Assembly: GCA_028277625.1 (NCBI GenBank)
Contig: JANQFW010000082.1
Location: forward strand, 1 to 64,000
Reading direction: 5' to 3'
Length of the DNA stretch: 64,000 bases
Origin: Candidatus Gastranaerophilales bacterium
GTDB taxonomy: Bacteria; Cyanobacteriota; Vampirovibrionia; Gastranaerophilales; JANQFW01
The notes under the pieces were generated by a model. The model searched no databases and was not told the DNA's origin. It was given only the letters and a program-made list of their open reading frames with translations. The translations under genes were made by a program, and so were the position numbers. This document shows, in pieces, positions 52,852 to 63,434 of the stretch; within the stretch, counting starts at the first letter, position 1, and the number at the start of each line of letters is the position of its first letter.

Positions 52852-53711
52852 TAATGGGAAGCCGCTTTACAAGTATTCTGATGCTTATAAAGTCTTAAAG
52901 TATTTGTCATCAACATAGCAATTGTCATAGGCCCAACCCCACCAGGTACAGGTGTAATATGACTTGCCTTAGACTCTACAGCCTCAAAGTCTACATCACC
53001 AACAAGTTTTCCTTGCTCGTTTCTGTTAATACCTACGTCAATTACTACAGCATTATCTTTTACATGATTTTCTTTAATAAACTTAGCCTTGCCCAGAGCT
53101 GCTATCAATATATCAGCTTGTTTAGTTATAGCTTCCAGATCCTTAGTTCGGCTATGACAAATAGTCACTGTAGCATGCCTATTTAATAATAAATAAGATA
53201 CCGGTTTACCCACAATGTTAGAGCGACCAACTATAACAGCATGCTTGCCTTCTATGTCTATATTATATTCTTTTAATATTTCTATAATCCCAGCAGGTGT
53301 GCAAGACACCGCAGAAGGTTCAACGCCCTGTGAAAGCTTACCTACGTTTAGAGCATGAAATCCATCTACATCTTTTTCCGGTAATATTTTTTCTAAAATT
53401 TCATATTCGTTTATCTGCTTTGGTAATGGCAACTGGACTAGAATTCCATTTACAGCCTTATCATTGTTAAGCTCTTCTATTTTAAGCTCCAATTCTTGCT
53501 GTGTAGTATCCTCTGGCATCTCAATTATTATAGAGTCCATTCCAATGTTTTCAGCTGCTTTTTTCTTTTTAGCTACATAAACTTTACTTGCAGGATTATT
53601 TCCAACAATAATAACTGCAATTGTCGGCTTTACTTCTAAGTTCGCCACTTCTTTTTTTATATTTTCCAGCAACTTTTCAGATAAGTCTTTTCCCTTCATC
53701 AATATAGCCAT
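52851..53711 (-). CDS. folD: Methylenetetrahydrofolate dehydrogenase/cyclohydrolase FolD
   Basis: GNNPASKVYVAKKKKAAENIGM, GILVQLPLP, VVGRSNIVGKPVSYLLL, PVPGGVGPMTIAMLMTNTL. Confidence 0.97.
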   Translation of the reverse strand: MAILMKGKDLSEKLLENIKKEVANLEVKPTIAVIIVGNNPASKVYVAKKKKAAENIGMDSIIIEMPEDTTQQELELKIEELNNDKAVNGILVQLPLPKQINEYEILEKILPEKDVDGFHALNVGKLSQGVEPSAVSCTPAGIIEILKEYNIDIEGKHAVIVGRSNIVGKPVSYLLLNRHATVTICHSRTKDLEAITKQADILIAALGKAKFIKENHVKDNAVVIDVGINRNEQGKLVGDVDFEAVESKASHITPVPGGVGPMTIAMLMTNTLRLYKHQNTCKAASH

Positions 53712-53729
53712 TGATTCGACCCTCTCTCT

Positions 53730-54482
53730 TTATCTGTCAAACGGTAAATTTAACCTATATAAAATTCCTTCCATCAAGTCCTCCAACTCTTTAGACTTTG
53801 TATAAAAAATATTATTTGCCACTTCTTCAACAAAAGGCAAAGTCCCTAAAAGCTCAAGGTCATACTCGTTTAATAATCCTGAGATAACCTCAGGTATTCT
53901 ATTTTGTTTTAATTTATTTAATATTATCCCGATTTGTTCGCCTGCTGCATGCTTTTGAGATAAATCCCTTATCTTTCCTGCTGCATAAACAGACGAAATC
54001 GTAGACTCTGCAATAATTAGAGTAACATCTACATGACATTCAATAAGATGACTCAAGTACTCTAAGTCAAATTCACAGTCAAATAGAACTATATCATAGT
54101 TTTTAATAAATCTATTTAAAGCTTCTTTTACTTGTCCCTTAGCAAAGCACATACAATCAGCAGTTGAAATATAACCCGTGACTAATAAATCCGTATTATC
54201 ATTAACCGACATCACTATATCTTGCAACACCCACTCAATATACTCCTGTTTTGTCATAGTTTTAGGAAGTTTGCTTTTGTAGGTATACTCGTTAGTTACC
54301 AGGTCATATAAGGTATTTTGTGTTTCTATACCAAAATATAAGCTTAATTCTTTGCTTAAATCATTATCAACAAGCAGAATAGTCTTTTCAGGATACATAT
54401 TTTTAAATGATTCAGAGATTGATTTTATTAGTGTTGTTTTACCGCTCCCGCTTTTGCCTGTTATTGCTATAGAAACTGTCAT
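53730..54482 (-). CDS. CooC/MinD-like P-loop ATPase
   Basis: IAITGKSGSGKTTLIKSI P-loop, LLVDNDLSKELSLYFG, late LIIAESTISSVYAAGKIRDL...GIILNKL. Confidence 0.75.
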   Translation of the reverse strand: MTVSIAITGKSGSGKTTLIKSISESFKNMYPEKTILLVDNDLSKELSLYFGIETQNTLYDLVTNEYTYKSKLPKTMTKQEYIEWVLQDIVMSVNDNTDLLVTGYISTADCMCFAKGQVKEALNRFIKNYDIVLFDCEFDLEYLSHLIECHVDVTLIIAESTISSVYAAGKIRDLSQKHAAGEQIGIILNKLKQNRIPEVISGLLNEYDLELLGTLPFVEEVANNIFYTKSKELEDLMEGILYRLNLPFDR

Positions 54483-54498
54483 TTATTTGTTCTGCTCC

Positions 54499-55581
54499 TT
54501 ACTTAATATCTCCTGCTTTTAGCAGCTTGGACAATTCACTGGCTAGTGTTAAAGCTTTTTGTGCTAATTCTACACTTAATCCACCAGCTCCGCAACTAGG
54601 AGTTATTATGCTTGACTTTAACAATAATTCTCTGTCAATACCCTTATCACAAAGATAATTAAGAGCTTTTGCCAATATATCTTTTAATTCATTGATGTCT
54701 GTTTTTTCTAATGCATCAACATCAAGAGTAGGCACAATCCCCCAGGCTATCATGCCACCTCTTTTTAAAAAGTCCTCTATCTCTTTTGAATACAAAGAAA
54801 GGCTTTCAGAAAAAGCATAAGCATCAAAATTAAGAACATCTACTTGGCTAGATGTTACCAAAGACCAATCTGTCTTACCGCAGCAGTGAACACCAACTAA
54901 AGCACCGTTTTCTTTCATTATATTAGCAATTTCATCAATACAAGATAAAATATCTTCTTTTGACACAGTTAAAAAAGCAGATGTCCCATACTGAGATATA
55001 CTTGGCTCATCCATGAACATCACTGGTATGCTATTTGGTGAAACCTCTTTAAAGTGCTTCAGTTGCCATAAAGCTTTTAAAGTCAACCCTTTTACTGCGA
55101 CTTCTCTTAATGTGTCATCATAAAAAGCACATTTTTTTTCTCTATCAACCAACGATGTGGTATAAGTAAACGGCCCTACGATTTGGCCTTTAATAGCGAT
55201 TGGTTGGGTTTTCTTTAATATATTTAAAAATTCGTCAAAAGAGGAACAGTATTTATCAGAAATAGCGTACTTATCAAGCAAATTCCAGTTCTTTTCACTG
55301 ACTATTTCTTCATAGTCCATAAAAAATTCTTCCAACTGCTCAAAAAAGCTTTCATCTTCCTGATCTATATACCATCTATCATCAGCTTCATCAAAGATAA
55401 CACCAGGGACTTTTTCATTATACTGCACCATCATATCTTCCTCAGGACTTAGGTTTCCCAATTGAGGCCAAAACGGAAAATCTGGAAAGGATTTTGTTAT
55501 CAAGTCCAGTGCGTCTTTCGAATTTGTATGTGGCAAGCTCCCAACTCCTGTTGCTAGCTTTTGTAGTTTTTCTTTGCTCAT
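54499..55581 (-). CDS. MetE C-terminal/UROD-like methyltransferase (possible core methionine synthase)
   Basis: TGVGSLPHTNSKDALDLI...FWPQL; HxC zinc-ligand-like GVHCCGKTDW and late Cys in ITPSCGAGGL. Confidence 0.8.
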   Translation of the reverse strand: MSKEKLQKLATGVGSLPHTNSKDALDLITKSFPDFPFWPQLGNLSPEEDMMVQYNEKVPGVIFDEADDRWYIDQEDESFFEQLEEFFMDYEEIVSEKNWNLLDKYAISDKYCSSFDEFLNILKKTQPIAIKGQIVGPFTYTTSLVDREKKCAFYDDTLREVAVKGLTLKALWQLKHFKEVSPNSIPVMFMDEPSISQYGTSAFLTVSKEDILSCIDEIANIMKENGALVGVHCCGKTDWSLVTSSQVDVLNFDAYAFSESLSLYSKEIEDFLKRGGMIAWGIVPTLDVDALEKTDINELKDILAKALNYLCDKGIDRELLLKSSIITPSCGAGGLSVELAQKALTLASELSKLLKAGDIK

Positions 55582-55617
55582 AATCTCCTCCCTCTCTTAA
55601 ATTTTAAATATAAAGCT

Positions 55618-56460
55618 TTACTCTAACAGTTCTTTAACAAAATTTGGCAAAGCAAACGCTGACTTATGAATGTCTTTATTATAATATTTTGTTTCTTTTT
55701 CTATTTCTGCCTGAATCTCTTCATTGATAAACTCAAGCGGCTTTGTGTCATTTGAACAGAAGCACCAGCTCCAATATCCTGCCGGATAGGTTGGTATAGG
55801 TGCTACGTATGTATGAACGTTAGGAAATACTTTATTTAATAGCTTATAAATTAGCTGTATTTCTCTTTTATTACAAATAGGCGATTCAGATTGAGCAGCC
55901 ATAATGCCATTTGGCTTAAGAGCCTGCTTTACATTTGTATAAAATTCTTCTGTAAACAAACCTTCACCAGGTCCTAAAGGATCAGTAGAATCTATTAAAA
56001 TTACATCAAAGCAGTTTTTCTGAGCAGCTATATAAGCAACACCATCTCTAACTTGAATATCCACCTTAGGGTCATCTAACTTACCCGCGATGGTTGGTAG
56101 ATATTTTTTGCTGGCTTCAATAACTTTTCCATCTATTTCACAAAGCACAACTCCTTCTACAGATGGATGTTTTAAAACTTCTCTTATTGTACCGCCGTCA
56201 CCACCGCCAATAACCAAAACCTGCTTCGGCTCAGGATGACTTAATAATGGAATATGACTTATCATTTCATGATAGATAAATTCATCTTTTTCTGTAGTCA
56301 TTACAAGGCCGTCTAAGTATAGCACTTTGCCATAAAAATGCGTATTAAGTATATCTATTTGCTGAAATTCTGATTTTTCGCTGTATAAAACATCTTTTAC
56401 TTTAAGAGAGATGCCTAAGCCATCATCATGTTTTTCTGTATACCACAAGTCCAGGTTCAC
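55618..56460 (-). CDS. speE: Spermidine synthase
   Basis: LYLDGLVMTTEKDEFIYHEMISHIPLLSHPEPKQVLVIGGGDGGTIREVLKHPSV. Confidence 0.97.
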   Translation of the reverse strand: MNLDLWYTEKHDDGLGISLKVKDVLYSEKSEFQQIDILNTHFYGKVLYLDGLVMTTEKDEFIYHEMISHIPLLSHPEPKQVLVIGGGDGGTIREVLKHPSVEGVVLCEIDGKVIEASKKYLPTIAGKLDDPKVDIQVRDGVAYIAAQKNCFDVILIDSTDPLGPGEGLFTEEFYTNVKQALKPNGIMAAQSESPICNKREIQLIYKLLNKVFPNVHTYVAPIPTYPAGYWSWCFCSNDTKPLEFINEEIQAEIEKETKYYNKDIHKSAFALPNFVKELLE

Positions 56461-56574
56461 TTATATATTCCCTTTCTTAAAATTTTTTACTCTATTTCAC
56501 CAAAATAAGAAATAATCATATCATTTATAGCAGCTGCCTTTTAAATTGACAGCAGCTATAAACCATTTATTTTA

Positions 56575-57015
56575 TTAAACTTGCTCCATAACTTGGAAAG
56601 GAACTTTAATAATTTCTTGATTTCTAGGGTCCATTAATCCTCTTTTAAGCTCTGAATAAGATCCATTTTTAGAATTCAAGCCTTCTTTTAAATAATTAAA
56701 TGCAACCATTGGATCTGTAGTATCTCCACATGTGAATAAATCTACAGCTGCATAACCAAATTCTGGCCAAGTATGTATGGTTAAATGAGATTCTGAAATT
56801 ATAATTACGCCGCTTACACCGTATGGACTAAACATATGAAAGTTTTTTTCTATTACTGTAGCTTTGCTTTTGATTGCAGCATCTGTCATTAACTGCTCAA
56901 TCAATTCAACGTTATTTAAAACATTAGAATCACAATCGAAAAATTCAGCTAAAATATGACGTCCTAAATGTGTTGACTTTGATAGTTCTGTTTTAAACTG
57001 CTCTTGTAGTTTCAA
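56575..57015 (-). CDS. speD: S-adenosylmethionine decarboxylase proenzyme
   Basis: GVSGVIIISESHLTIHTWPEFGYAAVDLFTCGD includes the SESHLTIHTWPE self-processing site; adjacent to speE. Confidence 0.96.
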   Translation of the reverse strand: MKLQEQFKTELSKSTHLGRHILAEFFDCDSNVLNNVELIEQLMTDAAIKSKATVIEKNFHMFSPYGVSGVIIISESHLTIHTWPEFGYAAVDLFTCGDTTDPMVAFNYLKEGLNSKNGSYSELKRGLMDPRNQEIIKVPFQVMEQV

Positions 57016-57361
57016 TTTGTGTTCACTTTCTTTTTTTCTAACCTACCTAAACAACAAGTTTGCTCAATATATCTTGAAAAAGATTACCATGCAATTAATT
57101 AAGAATCAAGAAATTCGAGTACCAGCCATTATTTACGGGTGATCAACATCACCTAATAAAATTCACATTTGATGTTTATGTAAAATATACTAAGTAACAA
57201 TACTTGCCTATAATAGAGTTTTTATCGTATTTTTTTACCAAAGTTTACAATGTTATTAGATTAAATAAACAATTATGATTTGTCAAAAGAAAAATTAGTA
57301 TAAATGTTATAATAATTGCGGACACCTGATTGATCAAGAGTATAATGAACAGAGATAGGTT

Positions 57362-58297
57362 ATGAGTATTGAACAAGAACTAAAAAAATTAATCGCACAA
57401 ATAAAAGCAACACCATCAGATTTAAAGTTAAGGAGAGATTATGCTAATTTGCTTCTTGAAAATGAGTATTATGAGGAGTGCTTGCAAGAATATAATCATT
57501 TGATCAATATTTTTAAGGAAGATGCAGAACTTTTTTACAATATTGGCATTGCACACGAGCGATTAAAACAATATGTGCAAGCAGAGCAAGCTTATAAAAA
57601 AGCTATAAGCCTAAACCCTACTGATTCTGATTTTCATTATAACCTCGGCTACTTGTACGACCAACAAAACAGAGTTGATGAAGCTATTCAAGAATATCAC
57701 AATGCTTTAGAATTAAATGGCGAAGATCAAAGCGCCTGTTTTAATCTGGCATATTTATATTCATCTTTAAACCAATCAGAAAAAGCTATTAAATATTATT
57801 TGGCAGCCATAGAATTAAATGATGAAGATGTTTATGCTCATTTTGACTTGGCATATGAGTACAAAAAACAAGGTGATACAGATAAAGCTCTTAAAAAATA
57901 TATAGATGTAATCCGCATAAGTCCCGATTATAGCTGGGCTTATTATAATATTGCTTCTATATATCATGAACAAGGCAATACTGATGAAGCTTTAAACTAT
58001 ATAAAAAAAACAATAGATTTAAACCCTAAGGATATACAGGCAATAAAAAGTTTTACTAACCTGGCAATAAACCAAAAAGAATTAAATCTTGCTATAAATA
58101 CCTTAGAAAATATTGTTATCCAAAATCCTGAGAACGGAAACATACATTTTTGCATGGCACAGGTATACAAATTGCTTAAAGAATATGATGATGCTATTTT
58201 TCACCTAAATAAAGCCCTAGAATTAAAAGATACTCTTAATATGCCTCAAGCCAAAATTATAGAAAATCTTTCTGATATTAAAAGTTTAATTAAATAG
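57362..58297 (+). CDS. Tetratricopeptide repeat protein
   Basis: Multiple consecutive TPR units (AEQAYKKAISLNPTDSDFHYNLGYLYDQQNRVDEAIQEY...). Confidence 0.92.
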   Translation: MSIEQELKKLIAQIKATPSDLKLRRDYANLLLENEYYEECLQEYNHLINIFKEDAELFYNIGIAHERLKQYVQAEQAYKKAISLNPTDSDFHYNLGYLYDQQNRVDEAIQEYHNALELNGEDQSACFNLAYLYSSLNQSEKAIKYYLAAIELNDEDVYAHFDLAYEYKKQGDTDKALKKYIDVIRISPDYSWAYYNIASIYHEQGNTDEALNYIKKTIDLNPKDIQAIKSFTNLAINQKELNLAINTLENIVIQNPENGNIHFCMAQVYKLLKEYDDAIFHLNKALELKDTLNMPQAKIIENLSDIKSLIK

Positions 58298-58844
58298 TTA
58301 TTCAAATTTTATAAAAAATCAGAAAATTTTAGCAATAATCAAAAAGATATTGTTTTTATATAATTACAGGGAAAACAGCATGAGTAACTATGTCGAAAGG
58401 CGATGAGGTACGAAAAATACTATTAAATATAAAAAAAGCACTTATTTATAAGTGTAAATAAACTAGCAAGTCCATAAGTAGACCGTATAGTACTATTTTT
58501 CAAATACTTTTGGGATTATTCAAGTGGATAATGGTTAATTAGATAAGCTCTTTCTAATTATAATCTTAAATTTATTTTTGAAGCAGAATAAAAATACGGG
58601 GTGAATTATAGTAAAAAATTTTACTTACAACTTATTTATTAAGAATAGCTAATTGCGAAAGGAGGATGTGAATCCAGCTATAGCACAAAGTGATATATGC
58701 TTATAAAGAAAAACATTTTAGCTCTATATACAATCTTTGTAATTTATGATAATGTTTTAAATTATATAATTTTTTGTCCAAAATAGAGGTTATAGTAGTA
58801 GTTTGGTTGTTTATTAAAAACTAAATATCAAAAGGAGAATAGCT

Positions 58845-59078
58845 TTGGAAATTAAAATCCTTGGGTGTGAAAACACTAAGGGAGAAATGCTTGCTCTGAA
58901 TACGGAAAAAGCTCTGTTAGCTTTGGGAATTCAAGCTGATTTGAGCCTGACTGAAGATTACCTAGAAGTTCTCCAATATGGTGTAATGACTACGCCATGT
59001 TTAATTATTGATGGTCAAGTCAGATCTGTTGGGCAATCACCGGATGTTAATGACATTAAAAAACTTTTAATGTTGTAA
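58845..59078 (+). CDS. Thioredoxin-like small redox protein (redox-active disulfide protein 2-like)
   Basis: EIKILGCENTKGEML...YGVMTTPCLIIDGQVRSVGQSPDVNDIKKLL; AAGGAG upstream of TTG start. Confidence 0.75.
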   Translation: MEIKILGCENTKGEMLALNTEKALLALGIQADLSLTEDYLEVLQYGVMTTPCLIIDGQVRSVGQSPDVNDIKKLLML

Positions 59079-59100
59079 CTTCAAACATTTGGCAACTATT

Positions 59101-59137
59101 AACGGTTACTTAAAGCATTTTTAAGTAACCGTTTTTG
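59101..59137 (+). terminator. Strong terminator after the thioredoxin-like gene
   Basis: AACGGTTACTTAAA-gca-TTTTTAAGTAACCGTTTTT. Confidence 0.75.
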
Positions 59138-59157
59138 CCATATTAAGCTATAAAAGT

Positions 59158-60711
59158 TTATTTTATTTGACCTTTTGTATGTTTTTGTTCAGCTGTTTCA
59201 GCCGTAGCAGGCTTTTCTTTCTTAAACACAGAAAAAATACTTTTCTTTTTTTTGAACTTAACGCGTCTATATATCTCTTGAATAGTATTTTGGTCTCGTT
59301 TAGATATCGAATTTGCCGTAAAATCTTCATGCATTATATCTTTTGGGTCAGGGCTATGTCCGTATAGGCCAATAGCATGTCCTATTTGATGCATAGCTAT
59401 TTGTTTTATCTTTTGCTTTGCTTGCTCTTTAGTCATACCTTTAGTTACTTTAGTATTAATTTTAACATTGTTAGCTGTAACATTTGAACCATAAGCTTTG
59501 TACTGTAGCACAGGCGATGCTACTGAGCTTCCCGCATAACCCAAAGTACCCACAAGAGGTACACCTAATAAACCTCCGGCAAGCATTGCAATCATAGAAC
59601 CTGTTCTAACAAGCATATTGGCTTTTTGATATTTCATCTTCTGTTTTTTAACCGCAATATCGTCAGTTGTTAACATTGGCCGCCATGCGTAATCTTCAAA
59701 TTCTTCTTGCCAAGTTACATATATATCAGCTTTTTGAGGATCATATAATACGGAAAACTTTAGTTTATCGTTTGTTGCCTTTTCCCATTCTTTAAGAGCT
59801 TCTCTAACTGCTTTTTCGTATGTTCTATTATATGGTTTTACCTTTGCGCTACTTATATAAACTTTTATTGGCATATGTCCGAATACATTTACCTGCCCTT
59901 TACTCTGTTCATAAATTTCTTGGATATAATTTTCTGGATTGCCCGCCAAATGAGAAACTTCTTCTGGCATTAAAGCTCTTTTTAATCTATCTACACGTAT
60001 AATCAAGCCTTCCTGATCAAAACTCTTGCCAATTACTTGAGTTTCTAAAGTTTTTATTCTATCCATAAGCGCTAACTCATTATTTGATTTTCCAAATAAT
60101 TTTTTTTCCATCCTGCTTACTGAATCGGGTATGGAACTATCAGGTTGGGCTTGATATTTAGGAACCGGTCGTTGGCCACTTTGCTCAGCTGATGCTATCT
60201 GAGCTAGCAATTCATTTGCACTCTGCTTTTGCTCTTCCAATGTAGCATAAGTTAGTACAGACTGCGCACTTTGCTTTGCAGATTTTAAATCACCTATATA
60301 AAAATAATCAGATGCTCTTGCAAACAAAATATCAGCCATTAGCTCTTTTGCATCAGTATTATTGGGCTGCTCTTCCAGTACTTTATTACAATATTTTATA
60401 GATTCTTCAAATTTTCTATCATTAGCAAGATCAAAAGAATAGCTAAGATACGCTGTAATGTAATTTCTTTTGTAGGCAGGTATTTGGTATTCTTTATAAG
60501 CTTTTTCGTAGTATTCACCAGCTGTTTTAAAATCTCTTTTTTTATATGCCTGATGTGCTATATTACCATAGTGATTGGCCTGCTCTTGATCATTTGCGGC
60601 TAAAGCATTAACATTTATGCTGCTTGCTAAAAGCACAAATAGTAAAGCAAGAGATATTAATTTCTTTCTAGATTTTGAATTTAAGTAATAAGCTTTCATG
60701 TTTATCCCCAA
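59158..60711 (-). CDS. Secreted TPR protein with matrixin-like (M10) domain
   Basis: Signal-peptide-like N-term, TPR-like repeats, C-terminal IAMHQIGHAIGLYGHSPDPKDIMHEDF resembling HExxHxxGxxH. Confidence 0.75.
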   Translation of the reverse strand: MGINMKAYYLNSKSRKKLISLALLFVLLASSINVNALAANDQEQANHYGNIAHQAYKKRDFKTAGEYYEKAYKEYQIPAYKRNYITAYLSYSFDLANDRKFEESIKYCNKVLEEQPNNTDAKELMADILFARASDYFYIGDLKSAKQSAQSVLTYATLEEQKQSANELLAQIASAEQSGQRPVPKYQAQPDSSIPDSVSRMEKKLFGKSNNELALMDRIKTLETQVIGKSFDQEGLIIRVDRLKRALMPEEVSHLAGNPENYIQEIYEQSKGQVNVFGHMPIKVYISSAKVKPYNRTYEKAVREALKEWEKATNDKLKFSVLYDPQKADIYVTWQEEFEDYAWRPMLTTDDIAVKKQKMKYQKANMLVRTGSMIAMLAGGLLGVPLVGTLGYAGSSVASPVLQYKAYGSNVTANNVKINTKVTKGMTKEQAKQKIKQIAMHQIGHAIGLYGHSPDPKDIMHEDFTANSISKRDQNTIQEIYRRVKFKKKKSIFSVFKKEKPATAETAEQKHTKGQIK

Positions 60712-60935
60712 CCTTAAAAAAAGTTACATTTGAATAATCTGAAAAATATTTTTAAGTTAGCATACTATCATTCTAGCTGTTAATCTAAAATTTTTCATAA
60801 GCTATATTACCTACTGCGTTGTAACATTTTTCTGCCAATAATAAAATTTAGCTAATAAGCACTATAAAGAATCTCAAATACATTTGTTTATTCATATTTA
60901 TTTCAGTAATATAAATATCTTAAAAAATATATTGG

Positions 60936-62417
60936 CTAGCCTTGCTTTAACTTCTCATAAAAGCTTTTAACAAACTCAATAGCATCTTCTTTGGTGTTAA
61001 CCTCTCCAGAAAGCTGCATTTCCTTTAATTCTATCTTTATATCACCTATTATACGTCCAGGCTCAATATCTAATAATTTCATAATCTCATTTCCATCAAT
61101 CAATTCAAACACATCCTGAACTTTAGGCATAAATTCTTTATATCTGTTTAAAAACCATTCAAGCACTTTAACATCATATTTCATTCTTAATGGAGTAATC
61201 TCAGGGCCCTGCGTGCTTAATCTATCTGCCATAGCAATCATAATTAGATCAGGTGTATATTTGTCTATTCGCCTAAATAGTCTTGATAATGCCTTTATAG
61301 AAACACTATGAGTAAAGTCAAACTCTTCTTCATTTTTTTCAAATCGTTTTAATAAATACTCGTCTGTCTTAATCAGCTGATTGGGATATAAATGATGCCT
61401 AATCATTTTAAAGATATATTTAACAGCATTTTTGGTAAACTTTAGGTCTTTAAGCAAGTCCTCAGCCTTTTTAGCCCCAACTTCTTCATGCTTTAAAAAC
61501 CTATGGCGTCCATCATCTTCAATATTCCACGTTTCAGGCTTGCCATAATCATGAAGTAAAGCTGCAATTTTTAATAAAGGATAATACTTAATACCCATAG
61601 ATGCTTCCTGCTCAAGTTTTTCTGCAACCCACTCCGGCAAGCTTTCTACAAGAGTTTCTACTTGTCTTACAACCTCAAAAGAATGATCAATCAAGCAAAG
61701 GTGATGATAACTACTGGGCGGTATTTTTTCTTGATCTTTTAAATCTGGAAAAATTTCATAAAGAAAACCTGTTTCCTTCATCAATTTAAGAATTTCAACA
61801 GAACTTTTTGCCTGAAAAAGTTTAATAAGCTCAATATGAATTCTCTCGTTGGCAACTTCGTGTATTAAACTTTTATGTTGTTCTAGCAACTCAATAGTAT
61901 ATTTATCTATTTTAAAATCCAGCTTTGCTGCAATCCTAAACCCCCTTAAAATCCTTAAAGGGTCGTCCTTTAGGTTCGATTCAGACACCACTCTAATAGT
62001 TTTATTATCAAGATCTGCAAGCCCGTTAAATGGATCAATTAACTCTGCTTTATTATCACCAATTTTAAGCGCAAGACTGTTAATCGTATAATCTCGCCTA
62101 TTTAAGTCATCATCAATATTATTTTTAGTACATTTAGCAAAGTCTAGGGTATTTTTTTTGTCCCTGAGAACAACCCTTGCAATATCTAATTCTTCATCAA
62201 GTACTATAAAGTATGATTCTAGTTTATCAGCTACTTTGCGCGCCAACTCAATTGCACTTTCTCCAACAACCGCATAATCTTTGTCGTGACAATCTTTTTT
62301 TAATAGCAAATCTCTAATATATCCGCCGACTAAATAAATCTCCGTGCCACCCTCGCAGCATTCCAAAACACTTTTATTAATAGGACTGTCTAAAATATAA
62401 TCATAATTCGTATTCAT
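60936..62417 (-). CDS. cca: CCA tRNA nucleotidyltransferase/poly(A) polymerase family with HD domain
   Basis: LVGGYIRDLLLKKDCHDKDYAVVG, RRDYTINSLALKI, DPLRILRGFRIAAKL, HD motif LLHDYGKP. Confidence 0.92.
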   Translation of the reverse strand: MNTNYDYILDSPINKSVLECCEGGTEIYLVGGYIRDLLLKKDCHDKDYAVVGESAIELARKVADKLESYFIVLDEELDIARVVLRDKKNTLDFAKCTKNNIDDDLNRRDYTINSLALKIGDNKAELIDPFNGLADLDNKTIRVVSESNLKDDPLRILRGFRIAAKLDFKIDKYTIELLEQHKSLIHEVANERIHIELIKLFQAKSSVEILKLMKETGFLYEIFPDLKDQEKIPPSSYHHLCLIDHSFEVVRQVETLVESLPEWVAEKLEQEASMGIKYYPLLKIAALLHDYGKPETWNIEDDGRHRFLKHEEVGAKKAEDLLKDLKFTKNAVKYIFKMIRHHLYPNQLIKTDEYLLKRFEKNEEEFDFTHSVSIKALSRLFRRIDKYTPDLIMIAMADRLSTQGPEITPLRMKYDVKVLEWFLNRYKEFMPKVQDVFELIDGNEIMKLLDIEPGRIIGDIKIELKEMQLSGEVNTKEDAIEFVKSFYEKLKQG

Positions 62418-63150
62418 AAATAATATTACCTATAGCTGTCAACGCTGCTGTTTCTGCTCTCAAAATCAAATTCCCCAGTGTAACGGATAAAATATTATTA
62501 CTGTGCAATAATTCTATCTCTTCATCAGAAAACCCACCCTCAGGACCAATTATAACAAGAATATTATTAACTTTATTTTCAGTACTAAATTTTTGTAAAA
62601 AAGACTTTATAGAATGTTCTGTTTTTTTCTCAGAGCATACCAGTTTTATATCAAAATCTTTTAAATTGGCTACTTCTTGCAATGTTAAAATCTTATCAAT
62701 GCGTGCGATACCCGTTCTTTTACATTGTTTTGCAGCTTCGTAGCTTATTTTTTGCCAGCGTTGCATTTTAGATACTTTATCTTTTTCATCGTCGAGTTTA
62801 ACAACAGTGTGTTTGCTTGTATATGGAATAATCTCGCTAACCCCCAATTCTGCTGCTTTTTGAATTACAATACTTTGTTTGTGAGACTTTAGTACACTTT
62901 GGGCGAGAACTATATTATTTTTTAGCTTTCGCTCACCTTTGTAACTTTCTATAACTTTCGTTGTAACTAATTCTTTATTAACAGATTTAATTTTACAACT
63001 ATAAATTACCCCCTTTTGTGCACAAACCAGAACGATTTCGTCCCCTTTTTTTAATCTGATAACATTAGTGATATGGTAAATATCGCTTTGATTAGTAATT
63101 AAAATTTCTTCATTATTAATATCTTTTTTCTGTATAAAAAACTGTGGCAT
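62401..63150 (-). CDS. rsmE: 16S rRNA (uracil1498-N3)-methyltransferase
   Basis: HITNVIRLKKGDEI, AAELGVSEIIPYTSKHTV, IIGPEGGFSDEEIELL, LGNLILRAETAALTAI. Confidence 0.95.
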   Translation of the reverse strand: MPQFFIQKKDINNEEILITNQSDIYHITNVIRLKKGDEIVLVCAQKGVIYSCKIKSVNKELVTTKVIESYKGERKLKNNIVLAQSVLKSHKQSIVIQKAAELGVSEIIPYTSKHTVVKLDDEKDKVSKMQRWQKISYEAAKQCKRTGIARIDKILTLQEVANLKDFDIKLVCSEKKTEHSIKSFLQKFSTENKVNNILVIIGPEGGFSDEEIELLHSNNILSVTLGNLILRAETAALTAIGNIIYEYEL

Positions 63151-63434
63151 TATGTTTTCCTTTGAAAGTTTTTTCTCTTTTATTGCTGGATCATGACCAT
63201 TATATTTAAAATTTTTTTATTGTTTTTTATTTTTTTTAAAACTCGCCCATTTTCATACTAAAGTATAGTTTTTGCTTGGTGGCCAGTAAAAAGCTTTTAA
63301 GATAAGCTTTTAAGCCATAAAATAAAAAAATCTTCTCCTTTAAATAACGTAGACATTACAAAAATTAATTCAAGCTCAAAACAACTATAAATATTGACTT
63401 TTAGAAAAAGTTAAGAAATTTTAAAAAAAAGTAT

